Counted from the first letter of the stretch, positions 17,623-26,674 are shown. The stretch: 43,554 nucleotides of DNA from Kiritimatiellia bacterium (GCA_017395505.1 JAFPUH010000007.1:1-43554); one strand, 5' to 3'. Notes: generated by a model not told the origin, from the letters alone. Numbers and translations: made by a program.

Positions 17623-19134
17623 ATGGCTAAACAGAATGCACGGAATCCCAGGATTCTTATAGTGACTCCGGAGATAACCTATCTTCCGGACGGAATGGGC
17701 AACCTGGCCGGTAAGATGTCGGCCAAGGCAGGCGGCATGGCTGACGTCTCGGCGTCGCTCGTCTCTGCGCTCCACGAGCTGGGGGCGGATGTACACGTTG
17801 CGCTACCGCACTATCGCCGCATGTTCCATGTCGAGACGGCCCAGCTGGTCGCGTCAGAGCTCCGCAAGTACAAGAGCCACCTCCCTGACGAGCGCATCCA
17901 TCTCGCCGAGGATCGCTGCTTCTACTATCGCGACACCGTCTACGATCGTGGCGACGGCAATGTGAAGCTGGCGTTGGCGTTTCAGAGGGAAGTCATCAAC
18001 AACTGCATCCCCTACATCCAGCCAGACCTCATACACTGCAACGACTGGATGACTGGCCTGATTCCTGCGGCGGCACGAAGGATGGGCATACCCAGCCTGT
18101 TCACGGTGCACAACATCCACACGCAGAAACTCAATCTCGCGCAGATAGAGGATGCGGGCATCGATGCGGCCGAGTTCTGGCAGAACCTGTACTTCAGCTA
18201 TCCGCCCTATAACTATGAGGAGTCGCGCAACAACAACCAGATCGACCTTCAGGCATCTGGTGTGTTCGGGGCCCACTTCATCAATACCGTATCCCCGACC
18301 TTCCTGCAGGAGATCGTCAACGGCTGGCATTCGTTCATTCCCGACTCAATCCGGAACGAGATCCGCAACAAGTTCAATGCGGGCTGCGCGGCCGGCATCC
18401 TGAACGCGCCTGATCCATCCGACAATCCGGCGACCGACGATAAGATTCCGTTCAAGTACGGTCCAGAGAACCATCGCGAGATGAAGCGCAAGAATAAGCT
18501 TGCGCTCCAGCATGCTCTCGGCCTCGAAGAGAACGCCGACGCACCTCTCTTCTTCTGGCCGAGCCGTCTCGATCCTGTGCAGAAGGGTCCGCAGCTGCTT
18601 ACCGACATCGCTTACCGCTTCCTTGACAAGTATTCGGCAGACGGTGCGCAGCTCGCGATTATCGCGAACGGCCCATACCAGCAGCCTTTCTGGGACATCC
18701 GCGAGTTTCATGGTCTGCACAGCCGTCTCGGCGTTCACAACTTCGATGGACGACTCTCGCAGCTCGGCTTCGCAGGCAGCGATTTCACGCTCATGCCTTC
18801 TCTCTTCGAGCCGTGCGGTCTACCGCAGATGCAGGCTCCGATATACGGCTCGCTTGCCGTCGCCCACAACACGGGCGGGCTGCACGATACCGTCGAGAAC
18901 CTCGATATCGGCACATCCACCGGCAACGGCTTCGTGTTCGATACCTACGATTCTGGCGGACTCTTCTGGGCCCTCGACCAGGCTATGGCGTTCTATCGCC
19001 AGTCGCCGGAGGTCAAGGAGCGCGAAATCTCGAGAATCATGTCCGAGTCGCTTAGGCGCTTCAACCATGAGGCCTGCGCAAAGGAATACATAAAACTCTA
19101 CGAGCGCATGCTTGATCGTCCGCTCGTCCGCTGA
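17623..19134 (+). CDS. glgA: Glycogen synthase (GT5)
   Basis: A 503-residue glycosyltransferase of the GlgA/starch synthase family. The sugar-nucleotide Lys motif is KAGGMADVSASLVSAL (Lys35). The N-terminus carries about 14 extra residues between the first strand (TPEI) and that motif, compared with E. coli GlgA. The C-terminal Rossmann domain has a PSRLDP(VQKG) segment around residue 310 and the SLFEPCGLPQMQA motif (about 390-402). It extends alpha-1,4-glucan from ADP-glucose (or UDP-glucose; not decidable here). A perfect TAAGGAGGT (17608-17615) precedes the ATG. The CBM48 protein at 26234-26581 may act on the same polymer. It ends 19 bases before the start of the McsA/McsB hybrid gene. Confidence 0.92.
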   Translation: MAKQNARNPRILIVTPEITYLPDGMGNLAGKMSAKAGGMADVSASLVSALHELGADVHVALPHYRRMFHVETAQLVASELRKYKSHLPDERIHLAEDRCFYYRDTVYDRGDGNVKLALAFQREVINNCIPYIQPDLIHCNDWMTGLIPAAARRMGIPSLFTVHNIHTQKLNLAQIEDAGIDAAEFWQNLYFSYPPYNYEESRNNNQIDLQASGVFGAHFINTVSPTFLQEIVNGWHSFIPDSIRNEIRNKFNAGCAAGILNAPDPSDNPATDDKIPFKYGPENHREMKRKNKLALQHALGLEENADAPLFFWPSRLDPVQKGPQLLTDIAYRFLDKYSADGAQLAIIANGPYQQPFWDIREFHGLHSRLGVHNFDGRLSQLGFAGSDFTLMPSLFEPCGLPQMQAPIYGSLAVAHNTGGLHDTVENLDIGTSTGNGFVFDTYDSGGLFWALDQAMAFYRQSPEVKEREISRIMSESLRRFNHEACAKEYIKLYERMLDRPLVR

Positions 19135-19153
19135 TAAATCCGGAACCAGACGT

Positions 19154-20041
19154 TTGAAGTGTGAACTTTGCAACAAGCGTGACGCCGCTGCTGCGATACA
19201 TTTGACGCAGGGCGGCGAAGATCGCGAGCTTTACGTCTGCCGCGAATGTGAGCGGCAGGAGCGTATGCGTCGTCAGAAGAAGAGCCACCGCACGCGGAAG
19301 GGCGGCGGTTTGCCCCCTGGCGTGTCAATTTCGGTTACTAGGGTCGGTGGCGACGGCGAAGCTCCGCCGCCTTTTATTGCGGCATTGATGAATGCTGTTC
19401 ACGGCATGGTCTCCGATCTTGAAAACGCCGAGAGGGAGAAGTTGTCGCGCAAGGAGCCGATTTACAAAGCCTTTCCTTGTACACGCGTTGCGTCGGAATA
19501 CAGGATCGGCGACTCCCTTCATCTCGAAGGGCTTCACCTTATTGGCGAACTTGGTGCGGTTCAGCGTGCGATGCATGCGCTTGACATGCGTCTTGTCGGC
19601 AAGGATGCCGACGGTGTTGCAGAGACGGGCCATGTCTATACGCTCGAGTATCAAGGTTCGACTGAACAGGCGAAGCGCGTTGTCAAGGATTTGATCGATC
19701 AGGAGCGAAATGCCCGTGTTCGCCTTTTCGAAGAATTGCCTCGAGTATTCGGTGATTCCCTTTGCAGGGCTTTGGCGGTCCTGAAGAACTGCCGGCTGCT
19801 CTCTCCGGGCGAATTCTTCGATCTGCTCTCGCCTTTGCGCTTGGCAGCGCTGGAGGATATGCTGGATGGCGTTACGCTTAAGGATATCGACCGTTGGCTC
19901 GCCGATGTGGATCTTTCATCCAGCGAGGATAAGCTCAGCCTTGAGGAACGTGATGCAGCGGATGCAGACCGTGCGGATGAAATGAATGCGCGATTCGAGG
20001 ATGTCGTACTCAACGAATGCGCCGAGGGGAGATTTCTGTGA
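19154..20041 (+). CDS. McsA zinc finger fused to a degenerate McsB C-terminal lobe
   Basis: A 295-residue protein from a TTG start, chosen because it gives the McsA-type opening MKCELC; the frame is open further back into glgA. Residues 1-36 match the first McsA zinc finger: Cys3, Cys6, Cys29, Cys32. The second McsA finger and the UVR helix pair are absent. Residues about 74-285 align by eye with the C-terminal half of B. subtilis McsB: FPCTRVASEYRIGDSLHLEGL (split over 107-127), IDQERNAR (181-188), VLKNCRLL (209-216) and EERD (264-267), against CPTNVGTGLRAS, IEQERSAR, VLSNCRMI and NERD. The N-terminal McsB lobe with the nucleotide-binding Arg residues and the catalytic NEEDH Glu is missing, and the RGxxGEGSEA loop is changed (148-157). 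It should not be an active kinase. Its stop overlaps the clpC start by 4 bases, the classical mcs-clpC linkage. Confidence 0.72.
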   Translation: MKCELCNKRDAAAAIHLTQGGEDRELYVCRECERQERMRRQKKSHRTRKGGGLPPGVSISVTRVGGDGEAPPPFIAALMNAVHGMVSDLENAEREKLSRKEPIYKAFPCTRVASEYRIGDSLHLEGLHLIGELGAVQRAMHALDMRLVGKDADGVAETGHVYTLEYQGSTEQAKRVVKDLIDQERNARVRLFEELPRVFGDSLCRALAVLKNCRLLSPGEFFDLLSPLRLAALEDMLDGVTLKDIDRWLADVDLSSSEDKLSLEERDAADADRADEMNARFEDVVLNECAEGRFL

Positions 20042-22506
20042 GTTTGCGTTTTTCAAAAAATGCGGCAGACGCCATGAACGCTGCTGCCAGTTGCGCCGCT
20101 CAGCTTGGCCATGATCATATAGGCAGCGAGCATCTGCTTCTTTCGATACTGGCGATCCCAAAGTGCGAGGCATCTCTGCGTTTGGTCAAGCTGGGGCTAT
20201 CTCTTGATGAGCTGTCGGAATCCATGAAGTCTATGATCGCCGGAGATTCCTCTGGCGTCATACAGCGCGGGCCAATACCAGTTACGGCGCGAACCAAGAA
20301 GGTTGTTGAGATGGCCGGCATAGATGCCGGGCCAGGAAATGTCGTCGGCACGGTCAACCTAGTCAGCGGAATGCTTCGTGAGGGCGAGAACGCCGCGGCC
20401 CAGCTTCTGTTCAATGTCGGTGTCACTCTCGAGAAATTCCATGCGGCCGGCACGCAGGGCGAGAACCAGGATGGGACTGATCAGCAGACCGACGCAGAGC
20501 CGGAGGATGGCGAGTCCGGCGATGATGAGGGAGCCGAGGTCAAGCGCGGCGAAAACGGCAAGGCGCAGAAGACGCCAACGCTCAATTCTTTTGGACGCGA
20601 CCTTACCGATCTCGCTCGCCAAGGCGGGCTGGACCCAGTAGTAGGACGGGAGAAGGAGCTTCGTCGTGTCATACAGATTCTTTCCCGCCGCACCAAGAAC
20701 AATGCTGTTCTTATAGGCGAGGCTGGTGTCGGAAAGACAGCCGTCGCCGAGGGGCTGGCTCAGGCCATACACCGTGGCGAGGTTCCCGAGAAGATGCAGT
20801 CCAAGCGTGTCGTGGCTCTTGATATGGCAAGGGTGGTCGCCGGCACCCAGTACAGAGGACAGTTCGAGGAACGCCTTAAACGCATAATCGATGAGACGAA
20901 GCGAAGCGGCAACATCATACTCTTTCTGGACGAGATCCATACGATGGTCGGGGCTGGTGGCGCCGAAGGTGCGATGGACGCAGCAAACATTCTCAAGCCT
21001 GCTCTTGCGCGCGGTGAGCTTCAGTGTATCGGTGCGACGACCCTGAAGGAGTATCACAAGTCCATCGAGAAGGATGCCGCGCTTGAGCGGCGCTTCCAGA
21101 GTGTTCAGGTGGATGAGCCGTCTGTTGCGGACACGATAAGCATACTTAAGGGCATCGCGCCGAAATACGAGGAACATCATTCGGTCAGATTCTCTCAGGA
21201 GGCCATTCGGGCCGCTGTGGAGCTGACGGCCCGCTATCTGCCAGCCCGCCAGCTACCTGACAAGGCTATAGATGCGATTGATGAGACCGGCGCTAGGTTG
21301 AGGATGCGGGCCAGTGAGCGCCCCAAGAATCTTACCTCGCGTCAGGCAGACATAGATTCTCTGCGAGGTAAGAAGGATGCTGCCGTCGCACACGGCGACT
21401 TCGACGCGGCTGCACGCTACCGCGATGCGATAAAAACAGCTTCTCGCGAATTTGATGCGGCGCTCGCTGAGTGGAAGTCCAGCCATGCCGAAGAGACCAT
21501 ATCCGTAACGGCAGACGATGTTGCTGAGACAGTAAGCTCCATGAGCGGAGTGCCTGTCGAGAAGATGAATGCCACGACTGCAGAGAAGCTGATTGGCATA
21601 GAAAATTCGCTTGGCGAGGTTGTGATCGGGCAGGAACCCGCAATAAAGGCGATTGCCAGGGCTCTAAGGCGTAGTAGGGCGTTTCTTGCCGATCCTAAGA
21701 GACCGATAGGCAGCTTTCTTTTCCTCGGGCCTACCGGCGTTGGCAAGACCCACCTCGCGAAGATGCTCGCAGAGCGTGTGTATGGCGACGCCAAGTCCCT
21801 TATCACGCTCGACATGTCGGAGTTCCAGGAGAAATATTCCTCTTCCCGTCTAGTGGGAGCACCGCCTGGATATGTCGGATATGATGAAGGTGGGCAGCTT
21901 ACCGAGAAGGTGAGGCGGCGTCCGTATTCTGTTGTGCTTTTCGACGAGTTCGAGAAGGCGAACGGCGATGTGATGAACATGCTGCTGCAGATATTGGATG
22001 ACGGACGCTTGACCGACGGACAGGGCCGAATCATAGACTTCAGGAACACGATAATAATCTGCACGGCAAATCTCGGCTTCGACTTCGCCCGCGAGGGGCA
22101 CACCCTGGGCTTCGCGACTGATACCGCCGAGACGAGCTACGACATGCTGAAGGATAAGCTTCTCGGAGAGGCGAAGAGGACTTTCCGTCCGGAGCTGCTC
22201 AACCGCTTTGATGAGACGGTGGTCTTTCGCAAGCTTGAGAAGGGCGACATGGTTTCGATACTCAAGCTTGAGCTGGGCAAGCTGCAGTCGCGCCTCAAGG
22301 ATGCGCATGTCACTCTCACTCTGGACAAGAAGGCCACGGAATTCCTGGTCGAGAAGGGGTATGATTCTGCGCTGGGCGCACGGCCTTTAAGGCGAGTCGT
22401 GCAGGAATATCTGGAAGATCCTCTGGCCGATCTTCTGCTCGCAGGCAAGACGCGGCCCAGAATGCGGGCTAAACTCGCCAAGGATGGCAAGAGCCTTAAA
22501 TTCTGA
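20038..22506 (+). CDS. clpC: ClpC-type AAA+ unfoldase
   Basis: An 822-residue protein from the GTG at 20038, which has AGGGGAGA upstream and yields the standard Clp_N opening. Two Clp_N repeats fill about 1-140, followed by an acidic Gln/Asp/Glu linker (about 148-178). AAA-1 has GEAGVGKT (227-234) and [16 protein letters not shown]-like coiled segment (about 443-475, the M-domain position typical of ClpC) follows. AAA-2 has GPTGVGKT (564-571), and FDEFEKA replaces the usual FDEIEKAH. It unfolds proteins for ClpP. In the N domain, Glu31 (first GSEH) is kept, while the second repeat reads GTVN with Val106 where B. subtilis ClpC has Glu106, one of its two phosphoarginine contacts. It is translationally coupled to the McsA/McsB hybrid gene. 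Confidence 0.94.
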   Translation: MSLRFSKNAADAMNAAASCAAQLGHDHIGSEHLLLSILAIPKCEASLRLVKLGLSLDELSESMKSMIAGDSSGVIQRGPIPVTARTKKVVEMAGIDAGPGNVVGTVNLVSGMLREGENAAAQLLFNVGVTLEKFHAAGTQGENQDGTDQQTDAEPEDGESGDDEGAEVKRGENGKAQKTPTLNSFGRDLTDLARQGGLDPVVGREKELRRVIQILSRRTKNNAVLIGEAGVGKTAVAEGLAQAIHRGEVPEKMQSKRVVALDMARVVAGTQYRGQFEERLKRIIDETKRSGNIILFLDEIHTMVGAGGAEGAMDAANILKPALARGELQCIGATTLKEYHKSIEKDAALERRFQSVQVDEPSVADTISILKGIAPKYEEHHSVRFSQEAIRAAVELTARYLPARQLPDKAIDAIDETGARLRMRASERPKNLTSRQADIDSLRGKKDAAVAHGDFDAAARYRDAIKTASREFDAALAEWKSSHAEETISVTADDVAETVSSMSGVPVEKMNATTAEKLIGIENSLGEVVIGQEPAIKAIARALRRSRAFLADPKRPIGSFLFLGPTGVGKTHLAKMLAERVYGDAKSLITLDMSEFQEKYSSSRLVGAPPGYVGYDEGGQLTEKVRRRPYSVVLFDEFEKANGDVMNMLLQILDDGRLTDGQGRIIDFRNTIIICTANLGFDFAREGHTLGFATDTAETSYDMLKDKLLGEAKRTFRPELLNRFDETVVFRKLEKGDMVSILKLELGKLQSRLKDAHVTLTLDKKATEFLVEKGYDSALGARPLRRVVQEYLEDPLADLLLAGKTRPRMRAKLAKDGKSLKF

Positions 22507-22526
22507 CACTGAAAGGTGCGCGCGAA

Positions 22527-22832
22527 ATGAACAGAACTGTTTTCGCAATATTGATACTCTCGGCGCTTGTCGGATGCCGTCGTGCCGACATACGAGAGAT
22601 GACGGTTGAGATGCCAGAGCTTGTCGAAACCGACAAGCCTGCCGTCGTTAAGGCGCTATCAAGGTATGAGGGAATCGACGGTGATTCGTTCAAGTGGAAT
22701 CTGGACAGAAAGACGCTCACTTTGAAGTACGACTCCATGACTGTTGCTCAGACCAACATACGCATGGCCATCGAGTCGAAGGGCATAAAAGTGGTGTTCC
22801 CGGAGAACACCACAGGCCGCGCCGGCTATTGA
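22527..22832 (+). CDS. Small lipoprotein with HMA-like fold lacking the metal Cys pair
   Basis: A 101-residue protein. A signal peptide ends in a lipobox (LVGC, Cys17), so it should be a lipoprotein. The mature part follows the pattern of a heavy-metal-associated (HMA) ferredoxin-like domain: EMTVEMPEL (about 22-30), then a helix with VVKALSRYEGID, strand TLTLKYDSMT, a second helix and GIKVVF. The metal-binding CxxC that would follow the first strand is absent, so it is not a copper chaperone of the usual kind. It lies 20 bases after clpC and before a hairpin, so it ends that operon. The HMA call is my pattern recognition; the function is unknown. Confidence 0.6.
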   Translation: MNRTVFAILILSALVGCRRADIREMTVEMPELVETDKPAVVKALSRYEGIDGDSFKWNLDRKTLTLKYDSMTVAQTNIRMAIESKGIKVVFPENTTGRAGY

Positions 22833-22851
22833 TTCTCCGGTCTTTATTTTG
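22800..22851 (+). terminator. Terminator of the clpC operon
   Basis: CCGGAGAA (22800-22807) pairs with TTCTCCGG (22833-22840). A small GCCG/CGGC hairpin (22816-22826) lies inside, and a T-rich run follows on the + strand. It lies between two convergent genes and overlaps both ends of coding sequence. Confidence 0.5.
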
Positions 22852-25800
22852 CGAACTTGAAGTCGATCGGCGGATTGGCGATCCGCCATGCCTCGACCTC
22901 TTCGCCGAGAACCTCTATCGCCTTGTCCAGCTGGCTGTCGACACCGGCAGTAAGCTCCGCCGGCAGATCTTCCACTACATAGTCGGGTCTCGCCCCGTGA
23001 TGCTCCATGTCGGTTCCATCGAGTATGAACCACCCGTAGCGAGCATCGCGGAAACTTCCCAGGTCGAGAAGGGCGGAGTCGTATGTTCCGATCACTCCGC
23101 CGCCGGTTTCGCGCCCAACCAGCTTGCCGCGCTTGAGCGTCTTTATCGCGTGTGAGAAGATTTCTCCGTTAGAGCCGGTATTCTCGTTGCAGAGCACAAC
23201 TATGGGCTTGGACCATACAGGACGACCCCAATATCCGAAGAGGTAGCCCGGTTCGCACATGCGAGTTACTGCGCGGCTGTGGTCTGCGCCCATCAGAATC
23301 TGGAGCATCTGGTCTGCGGTGAATCCGCCGTAGTTGTTTCGGACATCGATAACCAGACCGTCGCGTCCATATCCCTCGGAAAACACCTCGTGCTGGAATA
23401 TCCAAAGGCTCTCCTGGTTCATGGCGTCGATGTTCAGATATCCGAATCGTCCGTTGCTTCGCTCATGTACAGTGCGCCTTTTTGCCTTTACCTCTTCTGC
23501 TGCGATTTTGGTGCGGGCTTCGGTGAAACTGCACGAATTGACCACCACGGTGTTTGTGGCGCTGCCGTCCGCCTTTCGGTACGTCACGCGGATTTTGCGT
23601 CCGGGAGGCCCATTCAGCACGACCGTAGGGTCGATTCCCCAGCCGACAGGCGTGCCGTCTATGGCCGTTACGACGTCGCCGGGCGCTATGCCGAAGCCGT
23701 GCCTGTCCGTTGGACCGCCCGGTATTATGTCACGCACTACCCATCCGTCGACCGCCGATTTGCGCTCGAACCGGAGACCGAGGTGTGCGGTCTGCTCATT
23801 CCATGCTCCGGCCGAGGATTTCTTGGCCCATTCCTTGGTGCTGTTTTCGTCGGCGTAGAATCCGAGGTGCGACGAGTCTAGCTCGCCGAGCACCATGTTC
23901 ATCACGCGGATGAACACGGAGTAGCTTGTCGCGTAGCGAGCTGGCTCCAGGAACTGTTCGCCAATCTTCAGCCAGTCTGCGCCGTGGGTGTTCGGGTCGT
24001 AGTAGAGGTCGCGAATGCGTGCCCAAGCCGTTCTGAAGGCAAGTTCCTGATAATCGGCATAGTAGGTGTTCTGGTAGACGTCAAACTTAAGCTGTCGCTC
24101 GCCTATGGCCGGCAGGCGTCCGACCACCCAAAGCACGCGGTCGCCGCGCTCAACCCAAGCCCTTGGCACGCCGGAGCACGAGAAGAGCCTTTCGCCGCCA
24201 AGCCTGTCGGGTACATGCACCATATCGGTCTGACCGCCCTCATTCATGTAGGCTATTGTGCGCGAATCCCAGCGGAAGAAGGGCATTCTGGCGTTGACAC
24301 GAACCGTGCGGACGCGATCCGAAAGGTCGGAGAAGTCGATGGTCAGGCCTTCGCTCGCCATAAAATGTTCGCCAAGCAGATCCAGGTTGGCGTAGCGCTC
24401 GCCGTCGGTGGCGTTGTCGCGTATCGTCCGTCTCGCCTTGTCAAACTCATAGACGTATGTCTCAAGCTCTTCGACCGCCTCGTCCAGATAAACATAGCGC
24501 AGGAATTTGCCGTTGCCGATTTCTGGGCGCTCAGAGACGAACGCCACCATCTTGCCGTCCGGACTCCAGGCCGGTTCGCCGTCGTACTTGAAGTTGCGCG
24601 AAAGGTTGTAGGGTGCGCGCTCTCCATCCACAGACACCAGCCAGACGTCGGAATTGGCGAACTCGTCCGACAGCTGCGCAACGATCCAGCGTCCGTCTGG
24701 GCTCCATGCATAGCCGCCAGCCGATGTCGCTGCAGGACCGCGGCCAAGCCTCACTCCGTTGGTTGTCGCGAAGGTGAACACTCCGCTTGGATCATGCCAT
24801 GCGAGGCGAGATCCGTCCGGACTGACGGTAAGGCCTATGCGCTGTCCGGATTCGCCGGATATTACGGTCTTGATGAAGGCCGAGTTCTCCCACCATGGCT
24901 TTGAGGGGTCTTCCGGTTCGGCCTTTATCACATAGCATGTGTCGCCTTGATCGCTCAAATAGTAGAGCGCGCGCCCGTCAGGCGAGAAGGCACATTCGCG
25001 CTCGTGGGTGCTGGTTCCGCCCTGAACCAGCGTCGGCTTGCAGATGACCGTATCCATTACATAAAGGTCGCCGCCTGTGGTGAATGCGACCTGCATTCCG
25101 TTGTCGCAGAAGGTCACATCTCCGTCGGTGTCGTTGTTCCAGCAAAGCTCGTAGCGGCGACGTTTTACGTTGCTTCGGGCTACGTAGCCGGGTTCAGGCC
25201 TGAGGTAGATGATCACTGGCGACGATGAGGGGTCCGTCGGGTCGAAGCGCCAGAAGTCGAACTTCTGGCGGAATACCATGACGTGGCCGTCGGCGCTGAG
25301 AGACGGCTGGAACACATGATCCGTATCGAAGAAGGTCAGCTGTGTGTCGGTACCTGTGGCAATGTCGTGCCGCCACACGTTGCGCACGCCACCCTTTGCG
25401 TCCAGATAGTAGAAGCCCGACCCGTCAGGCATCCATTGTGGACTGCGGCAGTCGCTTTCGTGCACTACCATCGGCGTGAACTCGCCCGTAGCAATCTCAT
25501 AGCGCCAGATCTGTCCGGCGGCAGGGCTGAGGGAGTTGCGGCGCTTGCGGTACAGCTCGTCGCCGCGCCTTGTGAAGAGTACATATGCGCCGTCGGGACT
25601 CATTACGGGATCCGTCGCCTGCATGTCGAACAGCGTCTCCTCTGCGCGGCGTTCGTCGGTGCGTACGGCGAGAATCCTGAGACATGTCTTAGGACCGGCA
25701 TCGTCGCGATAGCCTACGCAGAGCAGTTTCGACGAACCGGGGCACCACGAGCGTGGCATCGTGCTTTCCGAGTGGTATGTCACCTGGCGAACGCGATCTT

Positions 25801-26116
25801 TGGTGAAGTCGAACTCGAATACCTTCATGCCGCCGTCCCTGTCGGAGGCGAAGGCCACCTTGCTGCCGTCTGGGCTCATCACCGGCCATGTGTCGGACGA
25901 GGTTCCGTTGCCGAGTCGTCTCGCGTAGCCGCCTTTTGTGGACGCTATCCATATGCTGTCGTTCCACTCGAAAGCGAAGTTGCGGCCGTTTCCGTCAACG
26001 CTAGGATTTGAGCCGAGGTATATCCTCGACCAGTTTTCGGTAGGGTCGAACTGCTCGGCCAATGCCGTGCCGGACAAGAGGAGTGCGGCGAGCGCCGCTG
26101 CAGCTGTCTGTTTCAT
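22844..26116 (-). CDS. Secreted tricorn-like S41 protease with beta-propeller
   Basis: A 1090-residue protein from the ATG at 26116. A Sec signal peptide (about 1-20, ending ALA) is followed by many WD40-like/PD40 strand repeats with SPDG motifs (about 60-560). A PDZ-like domain sits around 760-850. The C-terminal S41 peptidase domain (about 880-1060) completes it. The tricorn-type SSH motif (Ser749-His750) and the nucleophile segment NTGSNGE (Ser982) are present. The residue after the nucleophile is Asn983, where archaeal tricorn has Asp. It probably degrades peptides in the periplasm or outside the cell, whereas archaeal tricorn is cytoplasmic. An upstream ATG at 26122 is possible, but the promoter places transcription at 26116. 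It is convergent with the clpC operon and monocistronic. Confidence 0.85.
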   Translation of the reverse strand: MKQTAAAALAALLLSGTALAEQFDPTENWSRIYLGSNPSVDGNGRNFAFEWNDSIWIASTKGGYARRLGNGTSSDTWPVMSPDGSKVAFASDRDGGMKVFEFDFTKDRVRQVTYHSESTMPRSWCPGSSKLLCVGYRDDAGPKTCLRILAVRTDERRAEETLFDMQATDPVMSPDGAYVLFTRRGDELYRKRRNSLSPAAGQIWRYEIATGEFTPMVVHESDCRSPQWMPDGSGFYYLDAKGGVRNVWRHDIATGTDTQLTFFDTDHVFQPSLSADGHVMVFRQKFDFWRFDPTDPSSSPVIIYLRPEPGYVARSNVKRRRYELCWNNDTDGDVTFCDNGMQVAFTTGGDLYVMDTVICKPTLVQGGTSTHERECAFSPDGRALYYLSDQGDTCYVIKAEPEDPSKPWWENSAFIKTVISGESGQRIGLTVSPDGSRLAWHDPSGVFTFATTNGVRLGRGPAATSAGGYAWSPDGRWIVAQLSDEFANSDVWLVSVDGERAPYNLSRNFKYDGEPAWSPDGKMVAFVSERPEIGNGKFLRYVYLDEAVEELETYVYEFDKARRTIRDNATDGERYANLDLLGEHFMASEGLTIDFSDLSDRVRTVRVNARMPFFRWDSRTIAYMNEGGQTDMVHVPDRLGGERLFSCSGVPRAWVERGDRVLWVVGRLPAIGERQLKFDVYQNTYYADYQELAFRTAWARIRDLYYDPNTHGADWLKIGEQFLEPARYATSYSVFIRVMNMVLGELDSSHLGFYADENSTKEWAKKSSAGAWNEQTAHLGLRFERKSAVDGWVVRDIIPGGPTDRHGFGIAPGDVVTAIDGTPVGWGIDPTVVLNGPPGRKIRVTYRKADGSATNTVVVNSCSFTEARTKIAAEEVKAKRRTVHERSNGRFGYLNIDAMNQESLWIFQHEVFSEGYGRDGLVIDVRNNYGGFTADQMLQILMGADHSRAVTRMCEPGYLFGYWGRPVWSKPIVVLCNENTGSNGEIFSHAIKTLKRGKLVGRETGGGVIGTYDSALLDLGSFRDARYGWFILDGTDMEHHGARPDYVVEDLPAELTAGVDSQLDKAIEVLGEEVEAWRIANPPIDFKFAK

Positions 26117-26122
26117 GTGCAT

Positions 26123-26131
26123 ATTATACCA
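26123..26131 (-). promoter_or_regulatory. Extended -10 promoter of the tricorn-like gene, leaderless
   Basis: On the minus strand, TGG-TATAAT reads from 26131 to 26123. The ATG begins at 26116, 7 bases further, exactly where transcription should start. No ribosome binding site is possible. No clear -35 at 17 bases. Confidence 0.65.
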
Positions 26132-26165
26132 AATCCCTGTGCGTCCCGCCACAAGGTGACTTGCC

Positions 26166-26202
26166 GCCAAAAATCAAGGGCGCCTCCAAAAAGGAAGCGC
26201 CC
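26166..26202 (-). terminator. Terminator of the CBM48 gene
   Basis: GGGCGC (26178-26183) pairs with GCGCCC (26197-26202), and TCC with GGA inside, around an AAAAA loop. On the minus strand it is followed by TTGATTTTT, a proper T-tract. A second perfect 7-bp hairpin (26211-26227) lies between it and the stop codon. Confidence 0.75.
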
Positions 26203-26233
26203 CGTATGCTTTCAGCCATTGGCTGAACGCGCG

Positions 26234-26581
26234 TTACTTGACCGTGATCACGGAGTTGAACGTACCCTGGTCGTTAGCGACGGCCTCGGCGTTCTCGGGA
26301 TCGGCGCACCAGGTTCCGTCGATGACGTACTTGTACTGGTAGGTGCCGGCGGCGAGCTTGAGGGTCGCCTCGTAGATACCCTTGCGAGCCTTGTACGCCA
26401 TCTTCTTGGCGGTAGGATCCCAATTGTTGAACTCACCGGCTACGTAGACGTCCTTGCCCTTTTCGGCGTGGATCGTGAACGTAACGGTCTGCTTGGCAGC
26501 AGCCTTGGGAGCTGCCACTGTCGTCGCTTTCTTGGCCACCACCTTGTCGGCGGTTGCCTTCTTGGTGCACTTGATCTTCAT
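26234..26581 (-). CDS. Small glycogen-binding (CBM48/AMPK-beta-like) protein
   Basis: A 115-residue protein with no signal peptide. Residues 1-30 are a Lys/Ala-rich basic tail (for example KKATADKVVAKKATTVAAPK). Residues 31-115 form one early-set carbohydrate-binding domain of the CBM48 type, with GEFNNWDPTAKKM (about 48-60), GIYEATLKLAAGTYQYKYVIDGTW (split over about 67-90) and the closing FNSVITVK. Such domains bind alpha-glucans such as glycogen. No catalytic domain is attached. The start at 26581 is preceded by an AAAGG site. The gene has a near-consensus promoter and a strong terminator, so it is probably an abundant single-gene product. The glycogen synthase at 17623 suggests a glycogen-associated role; this is inference. 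Confidence 0.85.
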   Translation of the reverse strand: MKIKCTKKATADKVVAKKATTVAAPKAAAKQTVTFTIHAEKGKDVYVAGEFNNWDPTAKKMAYKARKGIYEATLKLAAGTYQYKYVIDGTWCADPENAEAVANDQGTFNSVITVK

Positions 26582-26646
26582 GCCTGAAGTTTCCTTTCTT
26601 ACCACATGCGACGTTTGAGTCGCTTATTTTGGTTAAACTGGTGAAT

Positions 26647-26674
26647 ATTATCTCATATTTTTTGAAATTGTCAA
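26647..26674 (-). promoter_or_regulatory. Strong promoter of the CBM48 gene
   Basis: On the minus strand: a consensus -35 TTGACA (26674-26669), a 16-base spacer ending in TGA, and GATAAT (26652-26647). The leader is about 59 bases, with a small GCGAC/GTCGC hairpin and an AAAGG ribosome binding site. It is back to back with the + strand promoter at 26695-26703. Confidence 0.75.
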
